Source: Pollenia angustigena
Lineage: Eukaryota > Arthropoda > Insecta > Diptera > Polleniidae
Assembly: GCA_930367215.1 (NCBI GenBank)
Contig: OV884056.1
Span: 255,591,127 to 255,655,126, forward strand
Reading direction: 5' to 3'
DNA: 64,000 bases
The notes beneath the pieces are model-generated. The model did no database searches, was not told the origin of the DNA, and saw nothing but the letters and a program-made list of their open reading frames with translations. Shown one piece after another: positions 21,813-34,780 of this stretch. A program made the position numbers and the translations under genes. Each line of letters begins with the position of its first letter. The first letter of the stretch is position 1.

Positions 21813-22711
21813 TCCCAGCCAGCAAAATAATCCGACGTCGTTCAGATATCTGAGAGAAACGTCGGCAAAAAAGTCGGAATCGTATACGAATTCTGTCAGA
21901 TTTCTGACCCATAAATGTATGAAGTGGTTGACACGAATTCTGACATCCATGTCGTGGGAAATTCTTGTTTTTTGTCGGCATTTCTGATAGATATCTAACA
22001 GAAATCTAATAAAAAAGGCATGGGAAGTTCTGATGTGTTAGCCGAGATTCTTGCTGCTTTCCAACTGATAGCTGAAAGAAATAATTGTATTGCAAAATAT
22101 GTAAAAGTAATTATAAATAATTAGTATTGTGGTTATTTTGTTGAACTATTTATGGTTTTTAATCCAAATTTTCAATATTTTTAATTAGGCTTAAGTTCAT
22201 GAAATTTAATTTCTATTAAATCATTTTTATGAAGAAAGGAATTTTACAACATGAGCCACGTCAAGAATGAAAGATTATCAATAACAATTTTAATTGATTT
22301 TCATGTTGTAAAATTCCTTTCTTCATAAAAATGATTTAATAGAAATTAAATTTCATGAACTTAAGCCTAATTAAAAATATTGAGTAATTATAAATTTTAC
22401 ACGTACTTCCCTTTTTAATGCTTTTCATCTTGAACAAATAAAAAAAAATTAAAATTATTTTCAATTGAATGACAATTGTCATTATTTAAAAAAAATAATA
22501 AGTCTCGTAAGACAATTCTGAAGGAATTCCGTCGGAATTCTGTTGGAAATATCTGTACATAATTTCCCCTCGATATATCCATGCGAAATCGGCCAGACAG
22601 TTGGTATATTCAATGTCTTACAGAAATCTGAACGAAGTCTCTAAGAATGAAGTCAGACAATTGAACGAAATGTCTGATTCAGACAATGTCGGAGTATTTT
22701 GCTGGCTGGGA
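21813..22711. mobile_element. 899-bp non-autonomous element, CCCAGCCAGCAAAATA ends
   Basis: The left end TCCCAGCCAGCAAAATAATC and the inverted right end TCCCAGCCAGCAAAATACTC match. Both subterminal regions are rich in TCTGA, CAGA and GTCGG motifs. It hosts a foldback insertion at 22115-22390. No transposase frame is seen, and the target duplication is unclear. Confidence 0.75.
22173..22382. repeat. Perfect 82-bp-arm palindrome (foldback)
   Basis: Bases 22173-22254 and 22301-22382 are exact inverse complements by my reading, separated by a 46-bp spacer. The arms contain ttaggcttaagttcatgaaa, which also occurs singly near 7065 and 42720 and as a decayed inverted pair at 30010-30290. Confidence 0.9.
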
Positions 22712-25228
22712 TATTTTTTTCAAATCAAAGTGTGTAAATTATGCATTCAAAAATACCGAAAAAATCCGAAAATAATTATTTGTTTCAATGCTCGAATCTT
22801 TGTAATTGCATTTTGACGGCGATAAGGCCAAAAATTCTGGGTGATTTGATGTTTGACACTGTAAAAGAGATTTGTTGCAAAAAAAAACAGGTTTTGCAAA
22901 ATTTTTCTTTTGCAAAGTTATTCGCGGCTTTGCTTCAAAAGTTTATTACAATCATGTGTTATTCAAGTTTTTAAATTAAATTGACCTTCGGATGTCACAC
23001 AAAACCGTAGAATATATTGAAAATATACGTTGAACATCAGTTGCACATTAGTTCCTTTCAGCTGATTTCTGCTAGAAGTCTTGCCATTTTTTTTTTTTTT
23101 TTTTTTTTTTTGTTTTTTGTCCGGAATAATTTGAACTAACGACTCTAAATGTAGTTGTTCCTACAAAAAACAAATAGTCTGGCGCATAAAAACGTTTTGA
23201 TTTATTTAATAAGTGAATATATTTTTTGTTGACGTTTTTTGTTTCGAAAGATTCACAAAAGGACCAAAACTTTTCAATTGTATTTTTATACTCAGCATTC
23301 GATAAATAACATACAAAAATTATAACGAATAATGAGCGATGAGGTCCACTTTCACCTCAATGAAAATATGGGGCAACTAAAATCCAAAAATAATTGTTTA
23401 ACATCAAATACACCCACTAAATTACATGGACAGCCAGCCAGCCGGACGAACATCCTTAGATCGCCTCAGAAAGTGATTCTAACAGAGCTGCCGGTAATTT
23501 TATTCCTTGTTCCCGAAAAATTAAAAAAAATCCCCAAAAATCCCCAAATTAAAAAACAAAACCTTAAAAGGTTAATGTTTTTTGTTGTTTTTTTTCCTCA
23601 CCAAATTTCAAATTTTTTTTTAAATAGTGACATAAATTTTAATAAGAAATCCCCAAAATCCCCCAATAAAACTTTTTAGTAAAAAAATGATTTTTTTTTT
23701 TTTGTTTGTAGCGGCTGGTTTCGGCATGTTTTTTTAAATCCTTTTTACGCGATTCCAGTGAGGAATTACAAGCAAAACAATATGCTGTTTTTGAAGACGA
23801 ATGAGCCATTTATATTTATATAAGCCATCCTTAGAATCAGCAATAAAAATACATATATGGGCTTTTTCTGGGGTCACGAACGTACGTTCGTACGCTTTTG
23901 ACGTACAAATAATATAGCAAACAAAACTTTTCCTATCATTTTTTTTTTTTTTTGTTCGATTCGAAAGAATTTGGGTGCTCTTTGTTTAGTGCAAAAGATA
24001 TAATTTATTGAGTTTAAGTTTTCATAATAAGAGTTATAAACGTGCGGTCACGAAAGTACGCAAAATAGAAGTCAACTTTGGCTGACAGTAGTGAAATGTA
24101 AAAATGTATTTACAAAATAAAATATCTCTCTTGGCTTTTGTTTAGTTGGCTTATTTACCGGTCGCGAACGTACTATTTTTTCATATGTTTTTTTATTATT
24201 ATCACCACGCATTCTTCCATAAATGTCTTCAAATTTCCTTAACAATAAAACTAAATACTCCTTTTACAATTGATTTTAATGGAGAGATTATGAAGAAAGA
24301 GTAAAAACATAAAATATTTCTTGCATGTAAATTTCCTCAAGTTGAACAGCTGAGATATGCTATGAAACCATTCTTTTATAAAAACAAAGACTTTTTTATA
24401 ATAATAAACAATAAAAGACGATGATAATCAACATTTTATTTTTTCATCCTGGTAGACCATTCTGGGGAAATGCCCATATTCGCCATTTATTTAATACTTC
24501 AATGCATGATAAGTACTTACCAAACTTTATTATATTGTCTTTCATATTTACTTATTTTTGGAGAAGACATATCTGCTTGAAAATTGTCTTTAAAAAATCA
24601 AAAATTGTATGTGTTGTCAACGGTCTCAGAATCTTTTCTTTAAATTCTTCTTTTTTAAACACTCACTCAAGAAAAATAACATAAGCTTATTAAGTACCTT
24701 TTGTATACCTAACAAAAATGGTAATCTTAATTAGGACCTTTTACACCGTATAAGTTGTTGATAAGAGTAAGATAAAAGTTTTGTTACTTTATTTCATATT
24801 TTACATACAAAACAAAGAAAAATAAGCAGTGATAATAAGAGATGGGAAAATATATTAAACAATTGTAAAATCCCCGAATTTTTTTAATCCCCAATCCCCA
24901 AATGACTTTTTTGTCCTTTTTGCTTGCATGAAATCCCCAAGTCTGGCCGCCCTGAGTCTGAGTCGTTCGGTATATATATTTGTTTTTTATTTTTCCATGC
25001 TCTCACTTCCCAATTCGATGGATATTGATAAAAGACGACGCCAAAATAATGTTTGGACAATCGGCGAAGCCGTCTCTCACCCCCGCCAAATTTTATGCCT
25101 CATAACTTGAAAAATATCAATTTTACATAAAAATCGTTCACCCAGAAGTTGTTATTGGTGAAGTTTCCAACAACTTTTGTCTCAACAAGTTTTCTCTAAA
25201 TCTCATTTAACAAAACTTAGCTAAAATA
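22712..25228. other. AT-rich spacer with a poly(T) tract and minor repeats
   Basis: A run of about 26 T lies near 23087-23112. A DINE-like fragment with ggacagccagccagccgg is at 23428-23445. Three ggtcacgaa/ggtcgcgaacgtac motifs occur near 23872, 24046 and 24162. I see no exon here. Confidence 0.4.
25015..25090. repeat. Inverted partner of 27520-27600
   Basis: The inverse of gacaatcggcgaagccg and ttgataaaagacgacgcc is recognisable, with changes, at 27520-27600 (gccttcgccaatcgtc, ggcgttgtttttttatcgat). The two could be the ends of an old 2.5-kb element, but no coding part remains. Confidence 0.35.
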
Positions 25229-25860
25229 AACAAGTAAGAAAGTATAGTCAGGCAAGCCAAATGATACCCTACACCACAGTATTAAAAAACACATCATGTT
25301 TATATGTCCATATAAATATGGATTTATCTATGTTTATAAACTTTATTAAAACCTCCCCTTGTGGTCCTATTTTTTAAAACCTGTATAGCTTATGTGTCCA
25401 TATAGAGATATGGATCTATTTATGTTTTAAATTTCATTAAAATTGGTTTGAGAGGCAGAAATTGCCCCTATCTCCCCTCGTTGTCCTATTTTTTAAAAAT
25501 GCATCCCTTTTGTGTCCATAAAGATATGGTTCTATGTATGTTTTAAATTTCATTAAAATCGGTTTGATAGTTTCTGAGAGGAAGAAATTTCCCCCTATCT
25601 TCCCTCGTGGTCCTACGATTTGACCCATTTTCAATAGGCTTGGTCCTTGTGCCAATAAGCACCTTTGTCCCAAATGTTATTAAATTATCTCCAAAATTGC
25701 GACCTGTACTTTGCGCACAAGGTTACAAGGTTCGACTCAGAAATTGATTCTGAGTCGATCGGTATACTTTAAGGTGGGCCTAGGACCAATATTTTAAGGC
25801 ATTGCACACATCAGCACAAATGCATAATACCCTCTCCACTATTGTGGTGTGGGTATAAAC
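25229..25860 (+). repeat. mini-me/DINE-1-like repeat, second subfamily
   Basis: It starts aacaagtaagaaagtatagt followed by ataccctacaccacag and ends ccactattgtggtgtgggta. Inside are tandem segments near 25350, 25430 and 25540 with gtgtccatatagagatatgg and ttaaatttcattaaaat. The copy at 31229-31600 belongs to the same subfamily. Confidence 0.7.
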
Positions 25861-26463
25861 CAGAGATCAGCAATGAGTAGTGAAAAAGTGAGTAGAGCTA
25901 AATCATGACTCATAAATTCTTGTACTTATACGCACTCTACTTATTCCAAAGTTATTCAAACTCATATTCACTCAAAAGTTTCATTTTATTCATCGCACTC
26001 ATACTTACCAACATTTGTTGTGTTTGATTTAGAATCTACTCAAGTCAATGTGTATAGGCGAAGCAAAATGCGAGGCTGCCAGATTTGTCCCCGAAATAGC
26101 AAAGTGACGATTTGGCAATTACAGTTTACTAAAGTTACATGTATGAAGTGGACGATTTTTCGGCAAATTTATCTGGCAGTGCTGATTATTAAGTTGTGTG
26201 TTTTCTCTGTTGTGTTAAAACGGTAAATGGATGAGCTAAATGATTTGAATCATTGTGAGTATTGTAAGTATTTTCTTGAAATTATAAATCAAGCTGACGT
26301 CATTTATGAGTATGCGTATAATGTCGACGTCGCACTCATAAATATTTCTCTTGTGAGTATGAGTGAATCAGAGTAGTTAAGTTGAAATGATTTCTACGCA
26401 CTTATACTTACAATTGCATGAGTCAGTATGAGTAGCGAAAAAACGATTCATTGCTGATCTCTA
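25861..26463. mobile_element. 603-bp hAT-like element with perfect 8-bp target duplication
   Basis: The ends are CAGAGATCAGCAATGAGTAG and, inverted, TAGAGATCAGCAATGAATCG. The sequence gtataaac occurs on both flanks (25853-25860 and 26464-26471). Subterminal regions carry many copies of ACTCATA/GAGTATGAGT, a typical arrangement of transposase-binding sites in hAT elements. It has no transposase and is inserted at the edge of a DINE repeat. Confidence 0.85.
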
Positions 26464-26471
26464 GTATAAAC

Positions 26472-28047
26472 ACAAACAGCAGCATTGAAGCGATATTTTT
26501 CTTTAGAACTATTTTTTCTTACACACGTCAATTCAACTCCAATAGTTGTGTTTGTGCGCATTTGCTTAAAAAAAAAAAAATAGTCAAACGCATATCATTT
26601 GTTTCTAACATACCTACCCGCTGTCGATATTCCTTAAGGGGGCTCCCATACAAAATTGTCAATGCAGACTACAAATATATTGTAGAAAAAGCCCCATAAC
26701 TGCCAAGGAGTCGCCCCTAGGGGGATAAAATGTATGACCGACCTCAATTAGTTTTTTGTTTTTAACATTTTTCTAAAACAAACTTGCCCTTTATCACCAC
26801 TTTTTAGGGAGCCTTCCTAACTCCCTTACAGATATTGCGTTTTATGAAATTCTTAAATTTAATGGAAATTTTTCGTTTTTGTGAACAAAATCAATGGTTG
26901 TAAAAAGATTTTTATCACTTGTCTTTTTTTGTTTACAATTTCGTTTTTATATGTCTAGAACAATTTATTAGTTAGCATAGCTGCATGTTTTTTAAAGAAC
27001 AAACGTTTTGAAACTTTGCTAAAAAATAATTTTTTTTACAAAAAAAAAAATATATTTCTAAACGATAGTAGAAAGCCCGTTAATCTCTCTTAAAGGTAAT
27101 TTTGTTGCGGAATTTCGTTATTGTTTAGTTTATTCAATAAACTAAACCGTTTTTTAGTTACGCGAATATATGTTGTGCAACCTCCTGCATTTTCGAAATA
27201 ACGGTATATCTTGAAAACAAGAACTAACCTAAAAACGGTAAGCCACGTGCCCGGCTGGCTGGTTTTTTAAATAAATTATAAAAATGTTTTTCTTCAAAAT
27301 TAAAGATACGTGATTCATAGAAAATGCGTTTCTTTAATAGATTTAAAATTTAATTTTTTTAGGGGCTAATTCGATTTTTTTCAGTGAATTTTGTTTAAAA
27401 AGAAATTAAGGACAAACTTGTTAACAACTATTTAACAAAATTAATATTTTCTAAGTGATGAAACATAAAAGTCAGATTTCATGTAAATAAAATTTTCCTC
27501 AATTTGTCTCAAACAAACGGCTTAGCCTTCGCCAATCGTCCTAAAATTATTGGCGTTGTTTTTTTATCGATACCCACCAAATTGGTGGGTGAGACGTAAA
27601 GAAACCCAACTTTTGATTTTAAAGGTCACCCTAGTGTTACACACATCAGCACAAATACATAATAGCCTCTCCACTATTGTAGTCTTCTGGAAATGCCCAA
27701 CTGACCGGAACGACCGCGTGTTGAGACAGCTGAATCATTTTCAACAAACTGCCGCACTGCTTTTATCTTTACTTAAGTGCGAATACTTCAATCACCACTT
27801 CTTTTCGGACGGCCATTTACAGAACACAGTTTCTCACAAAGGGCGACCTTATTTCCAATCAGGAAGGCTTTGGGAGCTAAAGTTGAATTTATATATTAAC
27901 AGTTACCGTTGACAAGAATAGAAAAATTCGATAATTTTAACGGGTTGTCGTGTACTGTATTCATTTTTTATAAACTCTCAAGAACTAGAACCTAGAATTC
28001 CTCATTGATCGCTCGTTGTGTTGGGGTATAAAAAGTCTAACTGTCTG
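26472..28047. other. AT-rich spacer with a DINE fragment
   Basis: A short DINE-like piece (cacatcagcacaaatacata ... ctccactattgtag) lies at 27640-27685. The 120-codon frame across it at 27550-27912 includes this repeat and is not credible as a gene. Confidence 0.4.
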
Positions 28048-28524
28048 CACAGAAAAAATTATTAGTAATTTTTTATCAATTAAAAAAATTATTTAAAAAG
28101 TATTTAAACTTAATTAATGTAATAATTGAATCAGTTATTTTGTTTTGTTGAACGAATATTAAAAATATAATTTTTATTAAATTAACATCTTAATTGTTTT
28201 GAAATTAATTTTGAATTAAAATAAAAATCAAATATCAAAAAATTATTTCATTTAAAATAAAATAATTTTAACTTGTGTAATTGTTGTTGGAATTGTCAAA
28301 ATCAATCAACACATTGTTTGAAACGGCAAAGATTTTTTGATCATTTTTTTAATTAAAAATATCATTGATTGAAAAAAAAATTTTCAAAATATAAAATTTT
28401 TACAATTTTTAGTAATCAATATAATCATTTTGGTAATAGGTGCAAAATCAACAAATGGATTGCTTGATTCTATGAATTTGGTATAAAATTGGTGATTAGA
28501 GAAAATTTTTAATTTTTTCTGTGT
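28048..28524. mobile_element. ~477-bp MITE, CACAGAAAAAATT ends
   Basis: CACAGAAAAAATT at the left is matched by AATTTTTTCTGTGTG at the right. The inner sequence (ttgattctatgaatttggta, ttggtgattaga) is shared with the element at 59935-60344. Confidence 0.75.
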
Positions 28525-28618
28525 GTTCATCTATTTGCGAACGAAGACTTCGATATTATTGTTTTTGTTTTACATGTAAGTTAAGCGATCGAAGTCTTCG
28601 TTCGCAAATCGATGAACA
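28524..28618. repeat. 31-bp-arm palindrome next to the MITE
   Basis: The arms contain gcgaacgaagacttcgat (28524-28554) and atcgaagtcttcgttcgc (28588-28618), each ending TGTTCATC or its inverse, with one mismatch. The spacer is 33 bp. Confidence 0.75.
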
Positions 28619-30000
28619 GACAGTAAATCGAGCAATGATCTCAAACATGCTCTCAAGATGAATATCGGTAAATGAACTTTTAACGTTTCGATACATTATT
28701 TACCGTTTGCATTTATAAAAATTTCGACAAAACAATTTTAATGCAAAATATATTTACAAGTTGATTGAAATCATTTTAATAATTACAAAAAATCATTTAA
28801 AAGAATCAGAAATTTTGATGTAAATTAAAATGCTTGTAAATTTGATTTCTACAGAATGTTCCTAATAAAACCATAATTTTAAATATTTTATTTTAGTTAA
28901 TTTTTTTTATGCAACTTTCCACATTTTGTGGTAAAGTGATGAAAAGTTATATTATCACAGCGGTTATATTTTCAACATAATAATTGCACTTTATGCCCGA
29001 TTATTTGTACTGATGTCCGTGTCTGTGTATTTATTTGATTTTTATGTTGCATTGTTAATATTTATTTGCGGTTCAATAAATTGTGAACGCTTGTATGAGT
29101 TGCACAATTTCATTTTTTTTTCAAATCCATAATAACTGTAGTAGTTTTAAATGAAAGCCTGTAAATTCTGTTTTATTTATTGTACACAGTTTTTTTACAT
29201 TTTTTATTTATTTGAAATGATTTGATTGTGTTGCCTTTGTTGCATGTCAACACAAAATAATAATAATGGCAACACAATTGTTGAAATTGTGAAAAATAGA
29301 AATGAAATTATTAAAATTATGGCGTTTTTTGCCAATATTTTTTTTTTTTTTTTTTTGTTGTAGATGGTTTTGATATTTTATTGTGGAAAAACTGTTTTGT
29401 AAAGGGTTGTAATTTATTATTTTTTCTATTCTCAACAAGTGAAAAATTATCGATGATTTCGAATCTTTATTTGTATTGTATTTAATTTTTGGATTAGAAA
29501 ATATTTATAACTATTATGGCACATGCATTTGTGCTAATGTGAAATAAAATTATGGCTGTTAACATTTATGAATACATATTGAATAAATTTGTTTAAAGGA
29601 TTTTTCATTAAAACTAAAGTTTTTGTATAGCCTCGTTTAATGAGGGTATTTTAATTTTATCTAATTTTAATTTTAATTGTAATTTAAAGTCGTATGTCCG
29701 TCTATTGAAAACGCGATCTGTTCCGAAAACCTCAACAAGCAGATATCGCTTTTGTGGCCAAGTTCTTTAAAGATTTTAACACAATACGCCATTTTTTAAC
29801 AGTTTTCGACTGAAAAACTAGCAAAATCTAACCATCAGAGAGGAGACTTTTGACAATAACTTTTTTCTCCAGACTTTTTCAATTTCCCAGAAAATGCAAA
29901 GAATATTTACATTTTACAGGATCCAAAGGATTTCAGCTCTTTTCAAAAAAAATTTAGCAATTGTGAAATTTCCATTGCACTGTTGGTTTTTAAATGAAGT
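28619..30000. other. AT-rich spacer
   Basis: A run of 18 T lies near 29340, and a possible DINE-derived stretch (gtccgtctattgaaaacgcg) at 29696-29716. Nothing else is supportable. Confidence 0.4.
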
Positions 30001-30004
30001 TTTT

Positions 30005-30290
30005 GATATTAAAATTAGGCTTAAGTTTATCAAATTTAATGTTCATTAAATTATTTTGAGCGAAGTAAGAATTTTTAACATGAAATGAATTAAAAAATTT
30101 TTGATCATCTTATTCTTGACTGAACACGACGGGATTGAACAGGGGTCGAATGATGATTCGAAAATAACCACATTCCCATCATTAGAATTCTTTTAATGTT
30201 GTAAATTCCATCCTTCACTAAAAATAATTTAATGAAAATGAAATTTAATGAACCTTAGCCCATCTTAAATATCAAGCACTTCAATTAAAA
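30005..30290. repeat. Decayed foldback related to 22173-22382
   Basis: The left arm has attaggcttaagtttatcaa and the right arm aaatgaaatttaatgaacct, with the arms interrupted by differences. Central sequence differs from the spacer of the perfect palindrome. Confidence 0.6.
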
Positions 30291-31229
30291 AACAAGTTAG
30301 AGTGCTATATTCGGCTGTGCCGAATCTTTGATACCCTCCACCGACAGTTCGAATGTTTAAGGAGTAATATCTGTATGATGTTATTATTATCTTTAACTGT
30401 GACGATTTGTTATTAATTATGATTTTAGTCGACTAAACTGTTTTCCGGGAGTAGGGTTTATAAGGGGCCTAGGGTAAATTATGTACCGATCTTCACGAAA
30501 TTTCACAGTATCATTTATAGTCCTACAAAACTGTGACGAGCCAAAATTTGTTATGATTGCATTATTTTTTACGGTTTTGTACTAAACTGTTTTCCGGTAG
30601 TAGGGTTTATATGGGGCCTAAGGTAAATTATGGACCGATCGTCACGAAATTTCACAGTGTTATTTCTAGTCCTAAATAACTGTGACGAACCAAATTTTGT
30701 TAGGCTAGCGTTATTTTTTACGGTTTTAGACGTACTTAACTGTTTTCCGGGAGTAGTGTTTATATGGGGCCTAAGGTAAATTATAGACGGATCATCACGA
30801 AATTTAACAGCGTGATTTCCAGTCAAATAAAACAAACTTTTGCAAAATCTTATCTCATTCCGTGCCTTGTTCCAGCATTTATGTTATTTTTTATAACAAA
30901 ATTATCAATTTTTTTAGGTGGTGGTTCCACATTTTGATTCATAGCTCTCGTCCTACTGAACCGATTTTGCTGGATTTCAATCCCAAACTGCTTAGGATAA
31001 CTACAAGCAATTTGGCACCAAGGTTGTTCATTTTTTTTGAGTTGTTCGAAAGTGAGCGTGTTTTCAACAGACGGACAGACAGACGGACATGGCTAAATCG
31101 ACTTAGAATTACTCAAGGACCCAAAATATATATACACTTTATGGGGTCTGAGATGAATAAAAAAAAAGTTTCACACGGAATGACAAACTTGATATACCCT
31201 CTTCACAACTAATTGTGGTGGAGGGTATA
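30291..31229 (-). repeat. mini-me/DINE-1-like repeat with central tandem repeats
   Basis: This is an inverted counterpart of 12052-13296, lacking the poly(A) insertion and with about three central units (gtaaattatggaccgatc-type, near 30472, 30622 and 30776). It ends ttgtggtggagggtata. A 116-codon frame inside (30862-31212) has its equivalent on the other strand of the first copy and is repeat-derived. Confidence 0.78.
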
Positions 31230-31600
31230 ACAAGTATAGTCGGTCAATCCCGACCATATGATACCCTACACCACAGTATTAAAAAACACATCATGCTTAA
31301 ATGTCCACATAAATATGGATTTATCTATGTTTATAAACTTCATTAAAATCGGTTTGTGGTTCTATTTTTGAAAAACTGTATAGCTATAGAACCTATGTAC
31401 CGAATTTTATCAAATTATCTCCAAAATTGCGACCTGTACTTTGCCCACAAGGTTACATGGACAGCCAGCCAGCCAGCCTGCCAGACGGACGGACATCGTT
31501 AGTTCGGCTAAGAAAGTGCTTCTGAGTCGACCGTTATACTTTAAGGGCCAATATTTTAAATTTTTTTGTGCGATATTATAATTATACCCACACCACTATA
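31229..31600 (+). repeat. mini-me/DINE-1-like repeat, second subfamily, short copy
   Basis: It abuts the previous copy directly. It starts aacaagtatagtcggtcaat and ataccctacaccacag, has a cagccagccagccagcctgc run and cggacggacatcg, and ends tacccacaccacta. Confidence 0.68.
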
Positions 31601-32840
31601 GCGACCACGAAGATTTCGTTTGCGCCACTGTCTTCTTTAACTTTCTTCTTTAACACCTTCAAACTCAAATGTTTCTCAGCAAATGTTTAACAATATAAAC
31701 GCGGACTTATAATCACAACACCCCACGTTGAAGTAAAGATTTTGCTAAGGAATTTTCAAAATCTCCAACTTTGATATTCCGGAAATTTTTCAAAATACTT
31801 TTGTCGGGAATTTTACTCCGAATAGGAACCCTTAATCCCTGAATCTCACGTAATTTTGTCCTGAATTAAGAAATAAAAATCGCTACAACATTTGTATTCC
31901 TGAATGTTTGTAGTCCAACTCAAAGAAATATTCTTAAATAGAAAAAAAACAATAAATGTAAAAATGCTCCAGAGTATATATTTATGTGAAAATGTTTTTT
32001 TTTTTTTTTTTCTGAGTAAAATGATAGACCTTTTGTTGCCAGAAAAATAGTCGATTTTATTTGTGTTTATATGGTTTCTCAGCTGTTATGCATTTTAAAC
32101 TAGACATCAACATTTCAAATGCCACATCACGTGTGTACTTTTGTTTCTTTGCAAAAATAATAATATTATGATGCTTTTTAACCCCTATTTTTGGTTTACA
32201 AATAGATAATAAAAAAATTTACACAATTGTTTGTATTTCTTTGAAACGCGATTTTGTTTCTCGTGTGCTGCAACTTAGAGCAGTATTTTGTTATAATATT
32301 TAAATGATATCACGTCTTTGTAGAAAATTACACAACAACAAAAAAATATTCAACACAAATGTTCGGTTTTGTAAAATAAAAAGCGGAAAAGTTGAAAGAA
32401 AAAAAAATTAAGAAACAAACAGTTAAATAAAAAAAATATTTACATTTATTTATTTAAGCTCAAACAATTTTTTTTTATATAACATGAATTGCTTTCTGAT
32501 GGAATTTAAAATTATTTTTAGAACGCATTATTTCATAATACGTATTGGTTTCAATAAATTTGTTATCAGAAATTGATTTAGTTTCACCACTGTGTGGTGA
32601 AACTGTATTAATAGCCCCCTTAATTAATCTAAATTATAACTTATTTTAAAATGTAGAGTATACTTTCGGGCATTCTAATTAAATCAACTTTAAGCACTAA
32701 TAAGAGCTGCCAGAAGTGATGCCGTTTGGTTAATTTTTCATCATTTCGAATGCCCGAAGCACCATGTATAAATTTGTTAAACTTGGCCAAATTTTCGCAA
32801 CTTTTGGTACATGGCACAGAAAGAATTGCATTTTACATTT
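31601..32840. other. AT-rich spacer, nothing recognised
   Basis: No exon-like frame or structured repeat is evident apart from short poly(A) and poly(T) runs. Confidence 0.4.
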
Positions 32841-33070
32841 TTGTAGTAACTCTAATATGATAGCGGACTTAGTTTCTAGATCATGTATGGATGAAAATAG
32901 GACTAACGAAAGAAAAAAGAAATGATCCAAGACTTTTTGGCGGCATATTTTTTTCGCAAATTAAAGAAAATTCAAGTCGTGAATCATTTCTTTTTTTTCT
33001 TTCTTTAGTCCTATTTTCATCCATACATGATCTAGAAACTAAGTCCGCTATCATATTAGAGATACTACAA
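32841..33070. repeat. ~86-bp-arm inverted repeat
   Basis: The arms 32841-32926 and 32985-33070 contain ctaatatgatagcggactta and gatcatgtatggatgaaaat with only a few mismatches. The spacer is about 58 bp. The peptide SIHDLETKSAII can be read from both strands simply because the arms mirror each other. Confidence 0.82.
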
Positions 33071-33879
33071 AATTGCATTCATATATATTCCAGAGCACCA
33101 TGTAAAATGCATCTTATTTGCAAAAATCTAAATTATTTACATACCAAAAGATAAAATTTGATACCCATATTGCCCTATTTAAAACGAAGGGCTACCACCC
33201 CATTGTATTTCTGTCAAAACGCGAACTAGCACGAATTACAAAAAAAGCTGAGACACGTATTTAATTAAATCGACTAAAGTTTAAAATATGTTAATTCGGC
33301 AATTTTATTACAAACAACCCCGAACAAAAAATTTAAAAACCGTTTTTTTACAGAAATCCTTAAAAAATGGACATGGATGATCGTCCTTGGACAAACTGTA
33401 TACACAGTTGCACGCGCCTTAAAAAAAAACCTTTCTTATGATGCCCAATTAGCATATGTTGGTGAGGAAACAGATTCTCAAATTAACAAAACATGCACAA
33501 ATATACCCTTTTTCAAACTGGTCCAGCTCACGAGAGGTCAAAGCTGGAGCCGAAATATTTAAAATGTCATCCTAAAAAAGTCCAAGGTTCATTTTTAGGA
33601 GGGTACATCGAGCACTTTTTTTGGTGAGTCGCTCTAATGTACATGCATTTTACGCGTTTGCTGTGTAACTTGTCAATACAATTTTACACTACGACATTTT
33701 GGACTGATGCATAATTTTAAATGATTTTTGTGAAAATAAAAATCACTTCGCTACAACTTTTGGGTTGCTTCGAAGAGACCACAAAATCCATAAGCGAAGT
33801 CAATGGTACATTTTCTGACGCTACATATTTCGCTAGTTAACAGTCTTCGAACATTATTAAAAAATACAATTTATGAATA

Positions 33880-34780
33880 AACTGAGATGCAAAATAGTTC
33901 AGAGTCTCAAAAATTTAACATTTAAAATCTATCATCAATCTGCGAAGATGTTAAAATGTTACCATAAGAAATACATATGTAGGGCTAAAAATCCAAATTT
34001 TTCAACATCTTTACAAGATTATTCAATCTTGTTTTGTTCCCTTTTACATCTTTCGATTTTTTCAGTATAGTCACTAGAAAAGTGGCAACAAATTCTTTTA
34101 TTATTGTGGCAGAACTGACAAAATGGCGTTTTTCTTGAAAGCAGCGTTACCATATCTCAAGTTTTTCTTTTTTGCATGTCTTTTTAGTTTAATATTTTTT
34201 AAGCTAAATGAGCCAATTTAGACTAGAATAATTTTTAGTCGGATTAACTTTTGTTCTTTCCAAACTACACTGGATTAATTATTCTGGCATAAAATTGTAT
34301 ACGTACACGCAGCTTTGTATGTGTTTGTATTTTTTTGTTTATTTGACGTTTGGTGTTCGTTCCTGTAAACATAAAAACATTTGGCGTGACCAACCACCCT
34401 CTGTTTTTATATTCATGTTTACACGACGGCGAACAACTAACGATTAAAATCGCTTTGCAAAAAAGAAAACACTGAACCTGTTTTTTCATAAGTGTGTATG
34501 TATTGGTTTTGTTCTGCTAATGCGGGGTTGAAGCTGGATTAAAAATTATGCCAACCGAAAACGACTCTCTTCACCTCTTTCGCCTACAAACTGTCGTTTT
34601 CTGCCAGAACAATTAGTCTAGTCTAAATTGGCTCAATGAATTCCAAATACATTTTGGTGTTTTCTTTTAAGGCTTTGGCACTTTTGAAGAAAAAAATATT
34701 TAGAAATAAGAAATAAAAGTTATTTTTTTCAGAAATGGTGAAATTTTTTATTGATAGCATTTCTACTTTAATTCACATGA
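33880..34780 (+). repeat. Dispersed repeat shared with 43630-44100
   Basis: Shared blocks include gggctaaaaatccaaatttt, tcaacatctttaca, tttattattgtggc, gaaagcagcgttacca and cagaaatggtga. This copy carries an extra 425-bp insertion at 34209-34635. Confidence 0.62.
34209..34635. mobile_element. ~425-bp MITE, TGAGCCAATTTAGACTAG ends
   Basis: TGAGCCAATTTAGACTAGA at the left and CTAGTCTAAATTGGCTCA at the right are inverted repeats. AATGA occurs at both edges. The uninterrupted locus at about 43945 shows the empty site (aaaatgaac). The 74-codon frame inside has no recognisable domain. Confidence 0.72.

Noticed and set aside
27550..27912. 120-codon frame as a host gene
   Set aside because: It includes a DINE fragment and the rest shows no domain or exon-like borders.
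30862..31212. 116-codon frame starting MPCSSIYVIF
   Set aside because: The same peptide is encoded by the DINE copy at 12173-12424 on the other strand; it reflects repeat sequence including the GTCY run.
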